A stretch of 38,857 nucleotides of DNA from Lysobacteraceae bacterium (GCA_003241895.1 QBLY01000012.1:1-38857), one strand, 5' to 3'. Positions 7,773 to 19,664 are shown, counted from the first letter of the stretch. Made by a program: numbers and translations. Notes: generated by a model not told the origin, from the sequence alone.

Positions 7773-10700
7773 GTACGCCGGGTTATGCGGAGTTGCACTG
7801 TCTGTCCAACTTCAGTTTTTTGCGCGGCGCGAGTTCGGCCAAGGAGCTGTTTGGGCGGGCCAAGGCGCTGGGCTATCGGGCGCTGGCGATTACTGACGAA
7901 GCCTCGCTGGCGGGTATCGTGCGGGCGTTCGAGGCGGCGCGGAACAGCGGCGTGGCGCTGATCGTGGGCAGCGAGCTGCAGCTGGCGAACGGGCCGAAGG
8001 TCGTGCTGCTGGCGCAGACGCTGGCGGGCTACCAGACGCTGTGCCGCTGGATCACGCTGGGCCGGCGGCGCGCGGCCAAGGGCAGCTACCGGCTGGCCAT
8101 GGCCGACCTGCACGGCGACACCGACGGCCTGCTGGCGCTGTGGGCGCCGGGCGACACCCCGGTGGCCGCGCACGGCGCCTGGCTCGAGGCCACGTTCCCG
8201 GCGCGCAGCTGGATCGCGGTGGAGCTGCACCGCGGTGCCCGCGATGCGCGGCGGCTGCAGCAACTGCGCGATCTCGGCGCCAGCCTGGGCCTGCCGCTGG
8301 TGGCCGCCGGCGACGTGCACATGCACGCCCGCGGCCGCCGCGCGCTGCAGGACACCGTCACCGCCATCCGCCACCGCACCACGGTGCACGACGCCGGCGA
8401 ACGCCTGTTCCCCAACGGCGAGCGCCACCTGCGCACGCGTGAACTGCTGGCCCAGTGCTATCCGCCCGAGATGCTGGCCGAGACGCTGGCCATCGCCGAG
8501 CGCTGCACCTTCACCCTTGACCAGCTCAGCTACCAATACCCGCGCGAAGTGGTGCCCGAGGGCAAGACGCCCACGCAGTGGCTGCGTGACCTCTCCGAGG
8601 AGGGCACGCGCTGGCGCTGGCCCAACGGCATGCCCGCAGGCGTGCAGCACAAGATCGACGGCGAACTCGCACTGATCGCCGAGCTGCAGTACGAGGCCTA
8701 CTTTCTCACCGTGCACGACATCGTGCGCTTCGCGCGCTCGCGCAGCATCGTCTGCCAGGGCAGGGGCTCGGCCGCCAACTCGGTGGTGTGCTACGTGCTG
8801 GGCATCACCGAAGTGGACCCGGCGCGCATCGGCATGCTGATGGAGCGCTTCATCTCGCGCGAGCGGCGCGAGCCGCCCGACATCGACGTGGACTTCGACT
8901 CCACCCGGCGCGAGGAAGTCATCCAGTACGTGTACGAGCGCTACGGCCGCGAACGCGCCGCGCTCACCGCCATCGCCACCACGTATTCAGGCCGCAGCAC
9001 CATCCGCGACGTGGCCAAGGCCCTGGGCCTGGCGCCCGACCAGGTGGACCGGCTGGCGCGCACGCTGGGCCGCTGGGACGCGGATCTCCCCGCCGAAGAG
9101 CGCCTGCGCGAAGCCGGCTTCGACCCCGCCAACGCCGCCATCAAGCGCGTGCTGGCGCTCACCGCGCAGCTGCTGAATTTCCCGCGGCATTTGTCCCAGC
9201 ATCCGGGTGGCTTCGTCATCAGCGACGCGCCCCTGCACACCCTGGTGCCGGTGGAGAACGCCGCCATGCCCGACCGCACCGTCATCCAGTGGGACAAGGA
9301 CGACCTGGACACCCTGGGCCTGATGAAGGTGGACGTGCTGGGCATCGGCATGCTGGGCGCCATCGCGCGCTGCCTGCAGCTGCTGCGCGACAGCGGCCGC
9401 CGCGACATCACGCTCCAGGACATCCCCGCCGAGGACCCGGCGGTGTACGCCATGATCCAGCGCGCCGACACCGTGGGCACCTTCCAGATTGAAAGCCGCG
9501 CGCAGATGGCCATGCTGCCGCGGCTCAAGCCTGCGTGTTACTACGACCTGGTGGTGCAGGTGGCCATCGTCCGGCCCGGGCCGATCGAGGGAAAAATGGT
9601 GCACCCCTACCTGCAGCGGCGCCTGGGCCGGGAGGCCGTGGTTTACCCGTCGCCGGCGCTGGAGAAGGTGCTCAGCCGCACGCTGGGCATCCCGCTGTTC
9701 CAGGAACAGGTGATGCAGATCGCCATCGTCGCCGCCGGCTACACGCCGGGCGAAGCCGACCAGCTGCGCCGTTCCATGGCCGCCTGGAAACGCCACGGCG
9801 GCCTGGAGCCGCACCGCCTGCGCCTGCTGGCCGGCATGCGCGAGCGCGGCTATCCGGATGATTTCGCCGAACGTATCTTCGAACAGGTGAAGGGCTTCGG
9901 CAGCTACGGCTTCCCCGAATCGCACGCCGCCAGCTATGCGCTGGTGGCCTACACCAGCAGCTGGCTCAAGTGCCATGAACCGGCGGCGTTCGCCTGCGCG
10001 CTGATCAATACGCCCACCCACATGGGCTTCTACACGCCCGACCAATTGCTGCAGGACGCGCGCCGGCACGGCATCCAGGTGCGGGCGGTGGATGTGCGTT
10101 CCAGCGATTGGGACTGCACGCTTGAAACCATCGGGCACGAAGGCCCGTCGGCGATGTCCAGGCCTGCAGGCCGCATTTCACCCCGGGCCATCATCGGCGG
10201 GGCCTCCGCCCCGAGGCTCGACCAGCCCGCGATACGCATCGGCCTGAACCAGATTTCCGGCTTCCCGAAGGCGGCCGCCGAACGCCTGATGATCGCCCGC
10301 GCCCAAAGCCCCTTCCGCCACCTCGACGACCTGGCCCACCGCGCCGGCCTCGAGCGCCGCCAGCTCGATCAACTGGCCGAAGCCAACGCCCTGCGCGGCC
10401 TGGCCGGCCACCGCAACCGCGCGCGCTGGGCCGCCAGCGGCGTGGAAACCAGCCTGCCGCTGTTCGCCGGGCTCGATGCGTCGCCCGAAGCGCGCATCGC
10501 GCTGCCGCCGCCCACGCCCGGTGAGTCCGCGCTGGCCGATTACGCCAGCCTCGGCACCACCCTGGGTCCGCACCCGCTGCGCCTGGTGCGCAGGCAGCTG
10601 CGCGCGCAGCGCTGCCGCCCCTCGCGTGAACTCACGGCGTTGCCGCACGGCGCCCACATTCGCCACGCCGGCCTGGTGACGCTGCGCCAGCGCCCGGGCA

Positions 10701-10933
10701 CGGCCAAGGGCGTCACCTTCGTCACGCTGGAAGACGAGGACGGCACCGTGAGCGTGGTGATCTGGAAGGACCTGGCCGAGCGCCACCGCCGCGAGCTGGC
10801 CAACGCCAGCCTGCTGGCGGTGGACGGCCGCTGGGAAAAAGTGGACGGCGTGAGCCATCTCATCGCCGGCCGCCTGCACGATTTCTCGCACCTGATGGGC
10901 GCCCTGCAGGTGCAGGCGCACAACTACTACTGA
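7769..10933 (+). CDS. dnaE2: DnaE2, error-prone DNA polymerase III alpha
   Basis: C-family error-prone replicative polymerase, 1054 aa, used in SOS mutagenesis. The N-terminal PHP domain begins [17 protein letters not shown]. The palm contains the catalytic acids in [10 protein letters not shown] (near residues 370-380), and a C-terminal OB-fold region ([15 protein letters not shown] onward) is present. The protein lacks the long tau-binding tail of DnaE1, as usual for DnaE2. The start at 7769 overlaps the imuB stop by 4 nt (ATGA). A notable oddity is an extra segment of about 30 residues (789-819) rich in Gly, Ala, Pro and Arg, encoded by three consecutive palindromes, between two well-conserved blocks. 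The reading frame stays open across it. Confidence 0.94.
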   Translation: MSTPGYAELHCLSNFSFLRGASSAKELFGRAKALGYRALAITDEASLAGIVRAFEAARNSGVALIVGSELQLANGPKVVLLAQTLAGYQTLCRWITLGRRRAAKGSYRLAMADLHGDTDGLLALWAPGDTPVAAHGAWLEATFPARSWIAVELHRGARDARRLQQLRDLGASLGLPLVAAGDVHMHARGRRALQDTVTAIRHRTTVHDAGERLFPNGERHLRTRELLAQCYPPEMLAETLAIAERCTFTLDQLSYQYPREVVPEGKTPTQWLRDLSEEGTRWRWPNGMPAGVQHKIDGELALIAELQYEAYFLTVHDIVRFARSRSIVCQGRGSAANSVVCYVLGITEVDPARIGMLMERFISRERREPPDIDVDFDSTRREEVIQYVYERYGRERAALTAIATTYSGRSTIRDVAKALGLAPDQVDRLARTLGRWDADLPAEERLREAGFDPANAAIKRVLALTAQLLNFPRHLSQHPGGFVISDAPLHTLVPVENAAMPDRTVIQWDKDDLDTLGLMKVDVLGIGMLGAIARCLQLLRDSGRRDITLQDIPAEDPAVYAMIQRADTVGTFQIESRAQMAMLPRLKPACYYDLVVQVAIVRPGPIEGKMVHPYLQRRLGREAVVYPSPALEKVLSRTLGIPLFQEQVMQIAIVAAGYTPGEADQLRRSMAAWKRHGGLEPHRLRLLAGMRERGYPDDFAERIFEQVKGFGSYGFPESHAASYALVAYTSSWLKCHEPAAFACALINTPTHMGFYTPDQLLQDARRHGIQVRAVDVRSSDWDCTLETIGHEGPSAMSRPAGRISPRAIIGGASAPRLDQPAIRIGLNQISGFPKAAAERLMIARAQSPFRHLDDLAHRAGLERRQLDQLAEANALRGLAGHRNRARWAASGVETSLPLFAGLDASPEARIALPPPTPGESALADYASLGTTLGPHPLRLVRRQLRAQRCRPSRELTALPHGAHIRHAGLVTLRQRPGTAKGVTFVTLEDEDGTVSVVIWKDLAERHRRELANASLLAVDGRWEKVDGVSHLIAGRLHDFSHLMGALQVQAHNYY
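10132..10213 (+). repeat. Triple palindrome inside dnaE2
   Basis: Three perfect inverted repeats occur within 82 bp: CGGGC (10132-10136) with GCCCG (10143-10147); GGCCTGCAGGCC (10161-10172); and CGGGGC (10198-10203) CTCC GCCCCG (10208-10213). They coincide with the extra residues 789-819 of DnaE2. The look is that of an intergenic palindromic element caught in a coding sequence. No second copy was noticed in this window. Confidence 0.55.
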
Positions 10934-10935
10934 AG

Positions 10936-10970
10936 CGCGGGGCGCGCCGGCCGTGCCGACGCGCCCCGCG
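10936..10970. terminator. Bidirectional hairpin between dnaE2 and katE
   Basis: CGCGGGGCGCG (10936-10946) and CGCGCCCCGCG (10960-10970) form a perfect 11-bp stem with a 13-nt loop in the 41-bp gap between two convergent genes. No T-run is present. It is a good candidate for a terminator serving both strands. Confidence 0.7.
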
Positions 10971-10974
10971 TGGA

Positions 10975-13338
10975 TCACACCTTCGGCGGATCGCTGTCGC
11001 GCGCGACGTGGCGATGCTTGGCCAGCGCCTTCACGAACGCTGCAGGTGCATCGGCCTTGCCTTTGGCGTGCACCAGCAGCCCGCCATCCTTGCTGTCGGT
11101 GGGCACGCCCGCCTGCTCCAGCAGCGCTACGCCGGTCCCCATCGCCAGGATCGTCTTCAGGTGCCGGTACTGGTCCTTGATGTATTCAAGCACCAGCGCA
11201 TGCCCGCCCAGCGCGGCGAAAGCACCTTCCCCACCGGGCAGAACCAAGCCGTCGAACAGCACCGACGGCTCGTTTTCAAACGAGGCCTGTGCTTCGAGCG
11301 CCTTGCCGTCGGAGGCCTTGAACGTACCCACGCGCGGACCGACCAGGCGGCCCGTGGCGCCGGCTTCGCGCAGCGCGGCCTGCACCTTCGCCACCGCCGC
11401 AGCGTCCACGCCGTCGGCAATCACGATGGCGATCTTGCGCGAGCGGATACCCTGCTCACCGGGCAGCGCCATCAGCGACAGCGCCGGCGAAAGGTCCACC
11501 TCGGGCTTGGGCGTGTCGTCCAGAGCCCGCGGCATCGCTTCGGGCAGGTCCATGCCCAGGCCATCGGCAACGCCGGCTGCCAAATCGTCTGAAACATTGC
11601 GCAGCATCGCCAGCGTGCGCGTCCGGATCGCCGGTACGGTCACCTTGCTCAACTCGAAGCGGAACGCGGCGACGATGTGCGCCTTCTCCGCCTCGGTCTG
11701 GCTGTCGAAGAACAGCCGCGCCTGGTTGTAGTGCTCGGCGAACTTCTCGGGCTTGCCGCGCATCTCGTCGCCGTGGATCGGCTCGGGGAAGGGCACGAAG
11801 CCCATCTGCCCGGTCTGGAACGGGCAGCCGCCGCCGAGCGAATTGGGCTCGTAGGCCACGCGGCCGCGGTGGATCGCCTGGCGGTGCATGCCGTCGCGCT
11901 GGCCATTGTGCACCGGCGCCAGCGGCGCGTTGATCGGCAGCTCGTGGAAGTTGGGACCGCCCAGCCGCGAGATCTGCGTGTCCACGTAGGAATGGATGCG
12001 CCCCGCCAGCAGCGGGTCGTTGGTGAAATCGATGCCCGGCACCACGTGCGCCGTGCAGAAGGCCACCTGCTCGGTTTCGGCGAAGAAGTTGTCGGGATTG
12101 CGGTTGAGCACCATGCGACCGATCGGCGTCACCGGGACCAGTTCTTCTGGAATCAGTTTCGTGGCATCGAGCACGTCGAAGCTGAAAGTCCCGGCCTGCC
12201 CCTCGGTGAACACCTGTACGCCCAGCTCCCATTCGGGGTAGGCGCCGGACTCGATCGCGTCCCACAGGTCGCGGCGGTGGAAGTCCGGATCGCAGCCTGA
12301 GATCTTCACTGCCTCTTCCCACACGTGCGAATGCGTGCCCAGCAGCGGCTTCCAGTGGAACTTGACCAGTGAAGATTCACCATCCGCGTTGACGAACCGG
12401 AAGGTGTGCACGCCGAAGCCCTGCATCATCCGGAAGCTGCGCGGGATGCCGCGGTCGGACATGACCCACATCAGCATATGGGTGGACTCGGGCATCAGCG
12501 ACACGAAATCCCAGAAGGTGTCGTGCGCCGACGCGGCCTGCGGCATGCCGTTGTGCGGTTCGGGCTTCAGGGCGTGAACCAGGTCGGGAAACTTCATCGC
12601 GTCCTGGATGAAGAACACCGGGATGTTGTTGCCGACCAGGTCCCAGTTGCCTTCGTCAGTGTAGAACTTGACCGCAAATCCCCGCGCGTCGCGCGCGGTG
12701 TCCTTCGAGCCGCGCTCGCCGGCAACGGTGGAGAAGCGAACGAACACCGGCGTCTGCTTGCCGGCTTCCTGGAACGGCGCCGCGCGGGTGATCGCCTTGA
12801 GCGACTTGTACGACTCGAAGACGCCGTGCGCACCCGAGCCGCGCGCGTGCACGATGCGCTCGGGGATGCGCTCATGGTCGAAGTGGGTGATCTTCTCGCG
12901 AAGGATGAAGTCCTTGAGCAGCGCGGGGCCGCGCAGGCCGGCCTTGAGCGAACTCTGGTTGTCGGCCACCGGCACGCCCTGGTTGGTGGTCAGGCCCTGG
13001 CCGGAGGAATCCACCCGAACGCGGTCGAGCGGTGCGCTGACGGTGTCGCGGCCCTCGGCAGCCGGCGCACCGGTCTTGCCGGTGTCATTGCCCTCCGCCA
13101 GCGAGCTGGCGGTGACGGCCCGGGAGGCCGGCTTCACCGTCTTGCCGGCCGGTGGCGTGCCTGCGTCCGTGCCGAATTCGGCACGTTTGATGGCGTTGGA
13201 AGGCATCGCGGCCGCAGTGGCCTGGGTGTCGGCCAGCTGCGCCGCTACCGCTTCGGGGCTGGGGCCCGCCTTGGGTGCGGCGGAACCGGATGTTTTCGCC
13301 GCCGGCTTTGGGGCTGCGGATTTATTTTTGGTGGCCAT
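10975..13338 (-). CDS. katE: Large-subunit catalase HPII with DJ-1-like tail
   Basis: Monofunctional haem catalase of clade 2 (HPII type), 787 aa, which decomposes hydrogen peroxide. The core shows the catalytic His in [12 protein letters not shown], the distal Asn in [16 protein letters not shown], and the haem-ligand Tyr in [11 protein letters not shown]-terminal flavodoxin/DJ-1-like domain begins near residue 630 ([14 protein letters not shown]). It lacks the DJ-1 cysteine ([11 protein letters not shown]), as in E. coli HPII. The N-terminus has an Ala/Pro/Lys-rich low-complexity stretch of about 110 residues before the catalase fold, so the protein is slightly longer than E. coli KatE (753 aa). 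AGGGAG precedes the ATG. It lies 36 bp downstream of a SemiSWEET-like gene on the same strand. Confidence 0.94.
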   Translation of the reverse strand: MATKNKSAAPKPAAKTSGSAAPKAGPSPEAVAAQLADTQATAAAMPSNAIKRAEFGTDAGTPPAGKTVKPASRAVTASSLAEGNDTGKTGAPAAEGRDTVSAPLDRVRVDSSGQGLTTNQGVPVADNQSSLKAGLRGPALLKDFILREKITHFDHERIPERIVHARGSGAHGVFESYKSLKAITRAAPFQEAGKQTPVFVRFSTVAGERGSKDTARDARGFAVKFYTDEGNWDLVGNNIPVFFIQDAMKFPDLVHALKPEPHNGMPQAASAHDTFWDFVSLMPESTHMLMWVMSDRGIPRSFRMMQGFGVHTFRFVNADGESSLVKFHWKPLLGTHSHVWEEAVKISGCDPDFHRRDLWDAIESGAYPEWELGVQVFTEGQAGTFSFDVLDATKLIPEELVPVTPIGRMVLNRNPDNFFAETEQVAFCTAHVVPGIDFTNDPLLAGRIHSYVDTQISRLGGPNFHELPINAPLAPVHNGQRDGMHRQAIHRGRVAYEPNSLGGGCPFQTGQMGFVPFPEPIHGDEMRGKPEKFAEHYNQARLFFDSQTEAEKAHIVAAFRFELSKVTVPAIRTRTLAMLRNVSDDLAAGVADGLGMDLPEAMPRALDDTPKPEVDLSPALSLMALPGEQGIRSRKIAIVIADGVDAAAVAKVQAALREAGATGRLVGPRVGTFKASDGKALEAQASFENEPSVLFDGLVLPGGEGAFAALGGHALVLEYIKDQYRHLKTILAMGTGVALLEQAGVPTDSKDGGLLVHAKGKADAPAAFVKALAKHRHVARDSDPPKV

Positions 13339-13374
13339 GTTGGAACGACTCCCTGCGCGAATGGTGACGCCGCA

Positions 13375-13653
13375 TCACGCCTGGCCGGATTGTTCCAGCC
13401 GGACATTGCGGCGGTAGACCCACTGCCCGAACACAGCGGTCAGCAGGATGGCGGCGTTCGTGACCACGAACACCCAGTTGCCAAGCAGCCAGCTGTAGGC
13501 GACGAAGCCGACGCTGGCCAGCATCTGGCCTGCAAAAAGAAGGCCTGAAACGCCTTCGGTGGAGCGCTCGCGCCACTGCACGAGGATCTGCCGGCCCAGC
13601 GTTGCAAGCAGGACGAAAGACGCGGCCCAGCCAAGCCAGTCGGCCGCTGCCAT
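13375..13653 (-). CDS. Small PQ-loop/SemiSWEET-like membrane protein
   Basis: Ninety-two-residue membrane protein with three predicted transmembrane helices (residues about 5-24, 38-58 and 62-82). This is the size and topology of a SemiSWEET/PQ-loop half transporter. GRQILVQWRERSTEGVS sits where SWEETs have PQ-x(n)-RS..S, with Arg in place of Pro, and GNWVFVVTNAAILLTA matches the conserved third-helix N-terminus. Some resemblance to the lipid A biosynthesis N-terminal domain (LAB_N) is an alternative. The start at 13653 lies two bases after the upstream gene's stop. A longer frame upstream (to 14058) is a shadow. Function and substrate are not established. Confidence 0.7.
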   Translation of the reverse strand: MAAADWLGWAASFVLLATLGRQILVQWRERSTEGVSGLLFAGQMLASVGFVAYSWLLGNWVFVVTNAAILLTAVFGQWVYRRNVRLEQSGQA

Positions 13654-13655
13654 CT

Positions 13656-14144
13656 TCAGTGGCTGCCGTTGAGCAGGCTGTCGGGCGCCTGCTGCGCGCC
13701 CGGCGCGCCGGTGGGGGCTGCGGGCTTTCGTGCCAACGCCGGGCGGTGCCTCACCAGCTGCAGGTAAGCCTTCACGGCCGCCCATTCCCGCCAGGCGTCC
13801 TGGCTTACGGCCCAGACATGTCCGAACCCGCGCGAAAGCGGGCAATCCTCCGCGCCCAGGCGCTGGTCGGAGAACCGGGCCAGTCGCGCCATGGCCACCA
13901 GGGCGGGCGTGGCACGCAGGCCGCCGATGGCGAGGTCGACGCGTCCTTGCGAGAGCGCGCGCGGAAGGTCCTGTGCGCCCATGCTTGTCCACTCCAGCTC
14001 GCGGCGCCGCCACTGCGCGTAGCGGCGCGCTTCGCGCACTTCCACGCCGTCCAGGCACAAGTCATCGGCGAACGCCCAGGGAGCCGAGAGCAGCACGGCA
14101 ACGCGAAGTGGCGGTCGGGGGCGGTAGGGCAGGGTGGCAGGCAT
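13656..14144 (-). CDS. Short solute-binding-like protein, possibly missing a lobe
   Basis: A 162-residue protein. Its first 95 residues resemble lobe 1 of family 3 periplasmic solute-binding proteins: LRVAVLLSAPWAF near the start, DGVEVREARRY, LEWTSMGAQDLPRALSQGRVDLAIGG and TPALVAMARLARFS. The sequence then jumps to a C-terminal VWAVSQDAWREWAAVKAYL that looks like the closing helix of such proteins. The usual second lobe of about 90 residues is absent. It may be a degenerate or minimal form. Cleavage after AFA would also be possible, giving a signal peptide. ATG 14144 is chosen because earlier starts lie in non-homologous sequence. The SemiSWEET-like and catalase genes follow on the same strand. 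Confidence 0.6.
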   Translation of the reverse strand: MPATLPYRPRPPLRVAVLLSAPWAFADDLCLDGVEVREARRYAQWRRRELEWTSMGAQDLPRALSQGRVDLAIGGLRATPALVAMARLARFSDQRLGAEDCPLSRGFGHVWAVSQDAWREWAAVKAYLQLVRHRPALARKPAAPTGAPGAQQAPDSLLNGSH

Positions 14145-14366
14145 GCGGCGCTCCGTCGGGGGGTCGGCAACACATTCCCTGCAAGGAGTTTGCCAACGCC
14201 CGCAACCCCGTCGCTGTCGGGCGATGCCCGGAACAACCACGGGCTTGCGGGCTCTCCGACAAACAGCGACCGGTGCGGCGTCCGGCATTTTGCCGCGGCC
14301 TGCCAACGCTTCACGGGCAGTTTGCACGTGAGCGTGGCCGCCACCGGCGCGACCGCCACGCGGCGG
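14145..14366. other. 222-bp gap between solute-binding-like and ABC1 kinase genes
   Basis: No gene is supported. It contains a short inverted repeat, CGGGC GAT GCCCG (14218-14230), and probably the minus-strand promoter of the solute-binding-like gene, but no convincing -35/-10 pair was identified. Confidence 0.4.
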
Positions 14367-16019
14367 CTACAGCGGGTCCTTCTCCGCCATGGGCTTGGTC
14401 TTGCGATCGCCGACCAGGATGCTGATCACCAGCCCGCCGCCCAAGCCCGCCGCCATCAGGAACATCACCAGCGCCAGCGCTGGATAGCCGAACAGCTGCT
14501 GCGTGGTGGGCACGTCCATGATCAGCGCGGCGCCGATGATCATCGCCGCGGCGATGATGCCTACGGTGATGCGGTTGGCGATCTTTTGCATGCTTTCGAT
14601 CAGGAACGATTCCTCCAGCCCCGCAACGTGCACCTTGAAGCGGTTGTCGGAGAGGGTGCGCAGCAGCACCGACAGCCGCTGCGGGGCTTCGCGCACCAGC
14701 TCCTGCATTTCCAGCGCGTCGGTGGCCAGCCGGCCGATGTCGAGGCTTGCGCGCGTGCGGGCGCGGAACAGCTCAGCCAGGTGGTCCTGCAGCACTTCGC
14801 GCATGGACATGTCGGCGTCCAGCGCCAGCAGTACCGCTTCCAGGTTGAGCAGGGTCTTGCCCAGCAGCGTGAGTTCGGACGGTGGACGCAGGCCGCACTC
14901 GCCGCCGATGCGCACCAGCTGCAGCAGGAAACCTCCTTCGGACTCGGTGCGCACCGAGCTGTTGGCGAAGCGGGCCACCATGCGGCCGGTCTCGCGCGAG
15001 AAGCGCGGCTCGTCGAAGTCTTCCAGGCGGGTACCCATGTGCATCAGGGTTTCGGCCACCTGTTCGCCGCGGCCTTCGGTGGTGGCCAGGATGAGCTTGA
15101 GCAGCTGGTCGCGCATGCGCGGGGGCACATGGCCCACCATGCCCAGGTCCAGCAGCACCAGGTCCTGGTCGGCCGTCAGCACCACGTTGCCCGGATGCGG
15201 GTCGGCGTGGATCAGGCCGTGCATGAAGATCTGGTCCAGGTAGGCCCGCCCCAGGTCCCTGGCCAAGGGCGCCAGATCGGCTTCGATGCGCAGCACGTCG
15301 GGAATGTCGGTAACGCGGATGCCCTCGGCGCGATCCATCGTCAGCACCAGGCGCGTGGTGTAGTCCCAAACGGGAGCCGGCACGCTGATGCGCGCGTACG
15401 GCTCCAGACGCGTGCGGAAGATCTCCAGGTTGTTGGCTTCCTGCAGGTAGTCCAGCTCGGCCAGCATCGTGGTGTGGAATTCCGCCAGCCACTCGCTGAA
15501 TCCAAGTCGCTTGCCCACGCCGCTCACCAAGCCCAGCGAACCGATCAGGCTGTGGAGGGTGGCCATGTCGGCTTCAATGGCGGCGGCAAGACCGGGGCGC
15601 TGGACCTTCACCGCCACCCTGCGTCCGCTGGGAAGCACCGCGGCGTGCACCTGCGCGAAAGACGCGGTGCCCAGCGGCTTGGGGTCGAACTGGGCGAAGA
15701 GATTCTTCAGCGGTGCGCCCAGCTCGCCAGTGATCTGGGCTTCGATCGCTTCCAGGTCGGCCGGCGCCGCGTGGTCCTGCAGCCGGCACAGCGCCGCGAT
15801 GTATTCGGGCGGCACGAGGTCGGGACGGGTGGACAGCATCTGGCCGATCTTGACGAACGTGGGGCCCAGGGCCTCGAGGTCGCGCGTGAACTGTTCGGCG
15901 GCGGCGGTGTCCGGCGGCGCGGACGCGGCGTGCGTCACGACGCCTGGATGGAACACGGGCGAATGGCGGTGCTTGACCAGGAAGGCTGTGATGGCGGCGA
16001 GCCGGGACGGTTCGGACAT
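14367..16019 (-). CDS. ABC1/UbiB atypical kinase family protein
   Basis: UbiB/ADCK/AarF family protein, 550 aa. Members are atypical protein-kinase-fold ATPases linked to ubiquinone biosynthesis or lipid homeostasis. Visible motifs are the N-terminal KxGQ signature (FVKIGQMLSTRPDLVP), the modified A-rich loop (LGTASFAQVHAA), the ATP lysine (VAVKVQRPG), the catalytic loop HADPHPGN, and the metal Asp in LLDLGMVG. Two transmembrane helices lie at the C-terminus (about residues 495-545), as in E. coli UbiB. The start at 16019 (MSEPSRLAA) fits the family. A longer frame upstream runs through non-homologous sequence. The gene is not in a ubi operon here, so a general role rather than the canonical ubiB step is possible. 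It is divergent from the PPOX-fold gene. Confidence 0.88.
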   Translation of the reverse strand: MSEPSRLAAITAFLVKHRHSPVFHPGVVTHAASAPPDTAAAEQFTRDLEALGPTFVKIGQMLSTRPDLVPPEYIAALCRLQDHAAPADLEAIEAQITGELGAPLKNLFAQFDPKPLGTASFAQVHAAVLPSGRRVAVKVQRPGLAAAIEADMATLHSLIGSLGLVSGVGKRLGFSEWLAEFHTTMLAELDYLQEANNLEIFRTRLEPYARISVPAPVWDYTTRLVLTMDRAEGIRVTDIPDVLRIEADLAPLARDLGRAYLDQIFMHGLIHADPHPGNVVLTADQDLVLLDLGMVGHVPPRMRDQLLKLILATTEGRGEQVAETLMHMGTRLEDFDEPRFSRETGRMVARFANSSVRTESEGGFLLQLVRIGGECGLRPPSELTLLGKTLLNLEAVLLALDADMSMREVLQDHLAELFRARTRASLDIGRLATDALEMQELVREAPQRLSVLLRTLSDNRFKVHVAGLEESFLIESMQKIANRITVGIIAAAMIIGAALIMDVPTTQQLFGYPALALVMFLMAAGLGGGLVISILVGDRKTKPMAEKDPL

Positions 16020-16164
16020 GGGTCGGCCCCTGCGATGGTGAGGAAGCGTCAAATTACCATCGCGATCGGCCGCCATGGCGCGCAGCGGCGATCGTCGTTC
16101 AGCCTCGCGCAAGCACTGGCACCGAACTTGCAGCGTCCATTCAAACCTCCTGCAAGGATCGACC

Positions 16165-16653
16165 GTGCAAAAGACAAGAGAACAGCAGATCGACGAGCTG
16201 CGCGAGCTGGTCAAGGGCATCGAAGTGGCGATGTTCACCACTCAGGACGGCGGACGCCAGCTGCACAGCCGCCCACTGCAAACCCAGCAGGTCGACGCCG
16301 ACGGCATGATCTGGTTCCTCACCTCGCGCCAGACCTCGGTGGTGGGCGAAGTGCACGACCAGCCGGCAATCTGCCTGACCTATGTTTCGCATTCGGACAA
16401 CACGTATGTCTGCGTCACCGGCAAGGCGCAGGAAATCCACGACCAGGCCAAGATTTCCGAGCTGTGGTCGCCGATGCACGCTGTCTTCTTCCCCGGCGAC
16501 CGTGACGACCCCGACCTGACCCTGCTGCGAGTCACCCCCGACCATGCCGAAGTGTGGAGCGGACCTTCCAGCACGGTGGGTAAGATACTGGCCTTCGCGG
16601 CGGCAGCCATCACCGGCGACGCATTGGGCAACAAGCACGAGCTGCCTCTTTGA
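16165..16653 (+). CDS. Pyridoxamine 5'-phosphate oxidase-fold stress protein
   Basis: FMN-binding split-barrel protein, 162 aa, of the general stress protein 26 type. Characteristic segments are VAMFTTQDGGRQLHSRPLQ near residue 22, DGMIWFLTSRQTS, and the C-terminal VEVWSG-like DHAEVWSG. Members bind flavin or a related cofactor, but substrates are mostly unknown. The start is GTG at 16165 with AAGGA (16154-16158) six bases upstream. The frame is open further back, but without a start of similar quality. The gene diverges from the ABC1 kinase gene and is followed by a DUF1289 protein. Confidence 0.85.
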   Translation: MQKTREQQIDELRELVKGIEVAMFTTQDGGRQLHSRPLQTQQVDADGMIWFLTSRQTSVVGEVHDQPAICLTYVSHSDNTYVCVTGKAQEIHDQAKISELWSPMHAVFFPGDRDDPDLTLLRVTPDHAEVWSGPSSTVGKILAFAAAAITGDALGNKHELPL

Positions 16654-16736
16654 GCAGCGCTTCCTGGCCGGGGACGCGGCAAGCGCCCCCGCTGGACCGC
16701 TGGCGGCGCGACCGTCGAAAACGCAAACTCCAGGCC

Positions 16737-16946
16737 ATGACCCTGCCGGCCAACGACCCCGACTCCCCCTGCGTCCGCAACTGCTGCCTGGACGACGCCG
16801 AGGTCTGCATCGGCTGTGGCCGGCACCTGCAGGAGATCCTGCGCTGGAGCCACGCCGACGCGTCGGAACGCCAGGCCATCGTGGCGCGGGCCGCGGCGCG
16901 CCGGGAAGCCCGGCCGCCGATCTGGTTCCGCCCCCGCGACCCCTGA
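16737..16946 (+). CDS. DUF1289 small cysteine-rich protein
   Basis: Sixty-nine-residue protein with the conserved DUF1289 cysteine pattern SPCVRNCCLDDAEVCIGCGR, followed by a helix containing RHLQEILRW. The four spaced cysteines suggest zinc or Fe-S binding; function is not established. ATG 16737 gives the family N-terminus. An in-frame TTG at 16650 would add 29 basic residues unlike the family. Confidence 0.85.
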   Translation: MTLPANDPDSPCVRNCCLDDAEVCIGCGRHLQEILRWSHADASERQAIVARAAARREARPPIWFRPRDP

Positions 16947-17016
16947 GCCCGGGCCGGTTGGGTTGTCGGCAGGGTCAGGCGTAGAGTCGGGGTTTGCCTG
17001 CCCCCGGAGACCGCCC

Positions 17017-19004
<1,988 letters not shown>

Positions 19005-19008
<4 letters not shown>

Positions 19009-19550
19009 GCGGCCATTCGCGATCTGCACTGCCTGCCTGCGCCAGCGCCAACACCACGGGCCTCCGGCCGATCCTGCTGATTGCGCTGCTGCTGGTGTCG
19101 CCGATGGCGGCGGCCGAGGCGCTGTACAAGTGCACCGACCCGCAGGGCGCGGTGAGCATCCAGTCCGAGCCCTGCGCCAAGGGCAGCAGCGAGGTGTGGA
19201 AGCGCGAGGCCACGCCCGACCCGGAACCGTCGCCGGAGGAATGGGCCGCGCGCAATGCGCTGGCCCAGGCCGAGGCCCAGCGCATCGCGGAAACCGCGCG
19301 GCTGGCGGAGCAGCGGCGGCTGGACGCACAGGCGCGCATCGATGACGACAAGCGCCTGCGCGAGGCGGTGGCCAGCGCCGTGCCGCCGCCGCGCAAGAGC
19401 GAATGCACCAAGGCCCACGACTTCAACGACCTGGCCGGCCAACTGGCCTGGCTGGAGCTGACCCAGGCACAGCGCGAGGGCATCAAGCGCTGGGTGGTGG
19501 TGACGTGCCGCGACCCGGACCTGCTGGGGGGCGACGACGCCCAGCCCTGA
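19005..19550 (+). CDS. DUF4124 secreted protein
   Basis: A 181-residue protein with a hydrophobic signal (ILLIALLLVSPMAAAE) and a DUF4124 domain after cleavage: LYKCTDPQGAVSIQSEPC, a short beta-rich module with two cysteines. An acidic/alanine coiled-coil-like region follows (about residues 85-125), then a Cys-containing C-terminal segment. The role of DUF4124 is unknown. It overlaps the S9 peptidase stop by 4 nt, so it is co-translated with the peptidase. Confidence 0.82.
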
Positions 19551-19578
19551 TCCGGGCAACCTGCTGACGCGCCCGAGC

Positions 19579-19596
19579 GGCGCGCTCTTGCGCGCC
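19579..19596 (+). terminator. 7-bp GC hairpin after the first DUF4124 gene
   Basis: GGCGCGC (19579-19585), TCTT loop, GCGCGCC (19590-19596). It is a stable hairpin just after the first DUF4124 gene, with no T-run. Candidate terminator of the S9 peptidase transcript. Confidence 0.5.
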
Positions 19597-19664
19597 CGGC
19601 GGTGGTTGGCCGACGGCGTGACCCTGCGCAACGGCGTGCAATGAAGCCCCGAAGAGGGCCCGCC

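Noticed and set aside
13602-16505. 967-codon plus-strand frame opposite the ABC1 kinase gene
   Set aside because: The ABC1 kinase motifs read clearly on the minus strand, and this frame runs across several genes without any recognisable domain.
16947-17016. Promoter TTGGGT/TAGAGT for the S9 peptidase gene
   Set aside because: The -35 match is only three of six bases with an 18-bp spacer, too weak to list.
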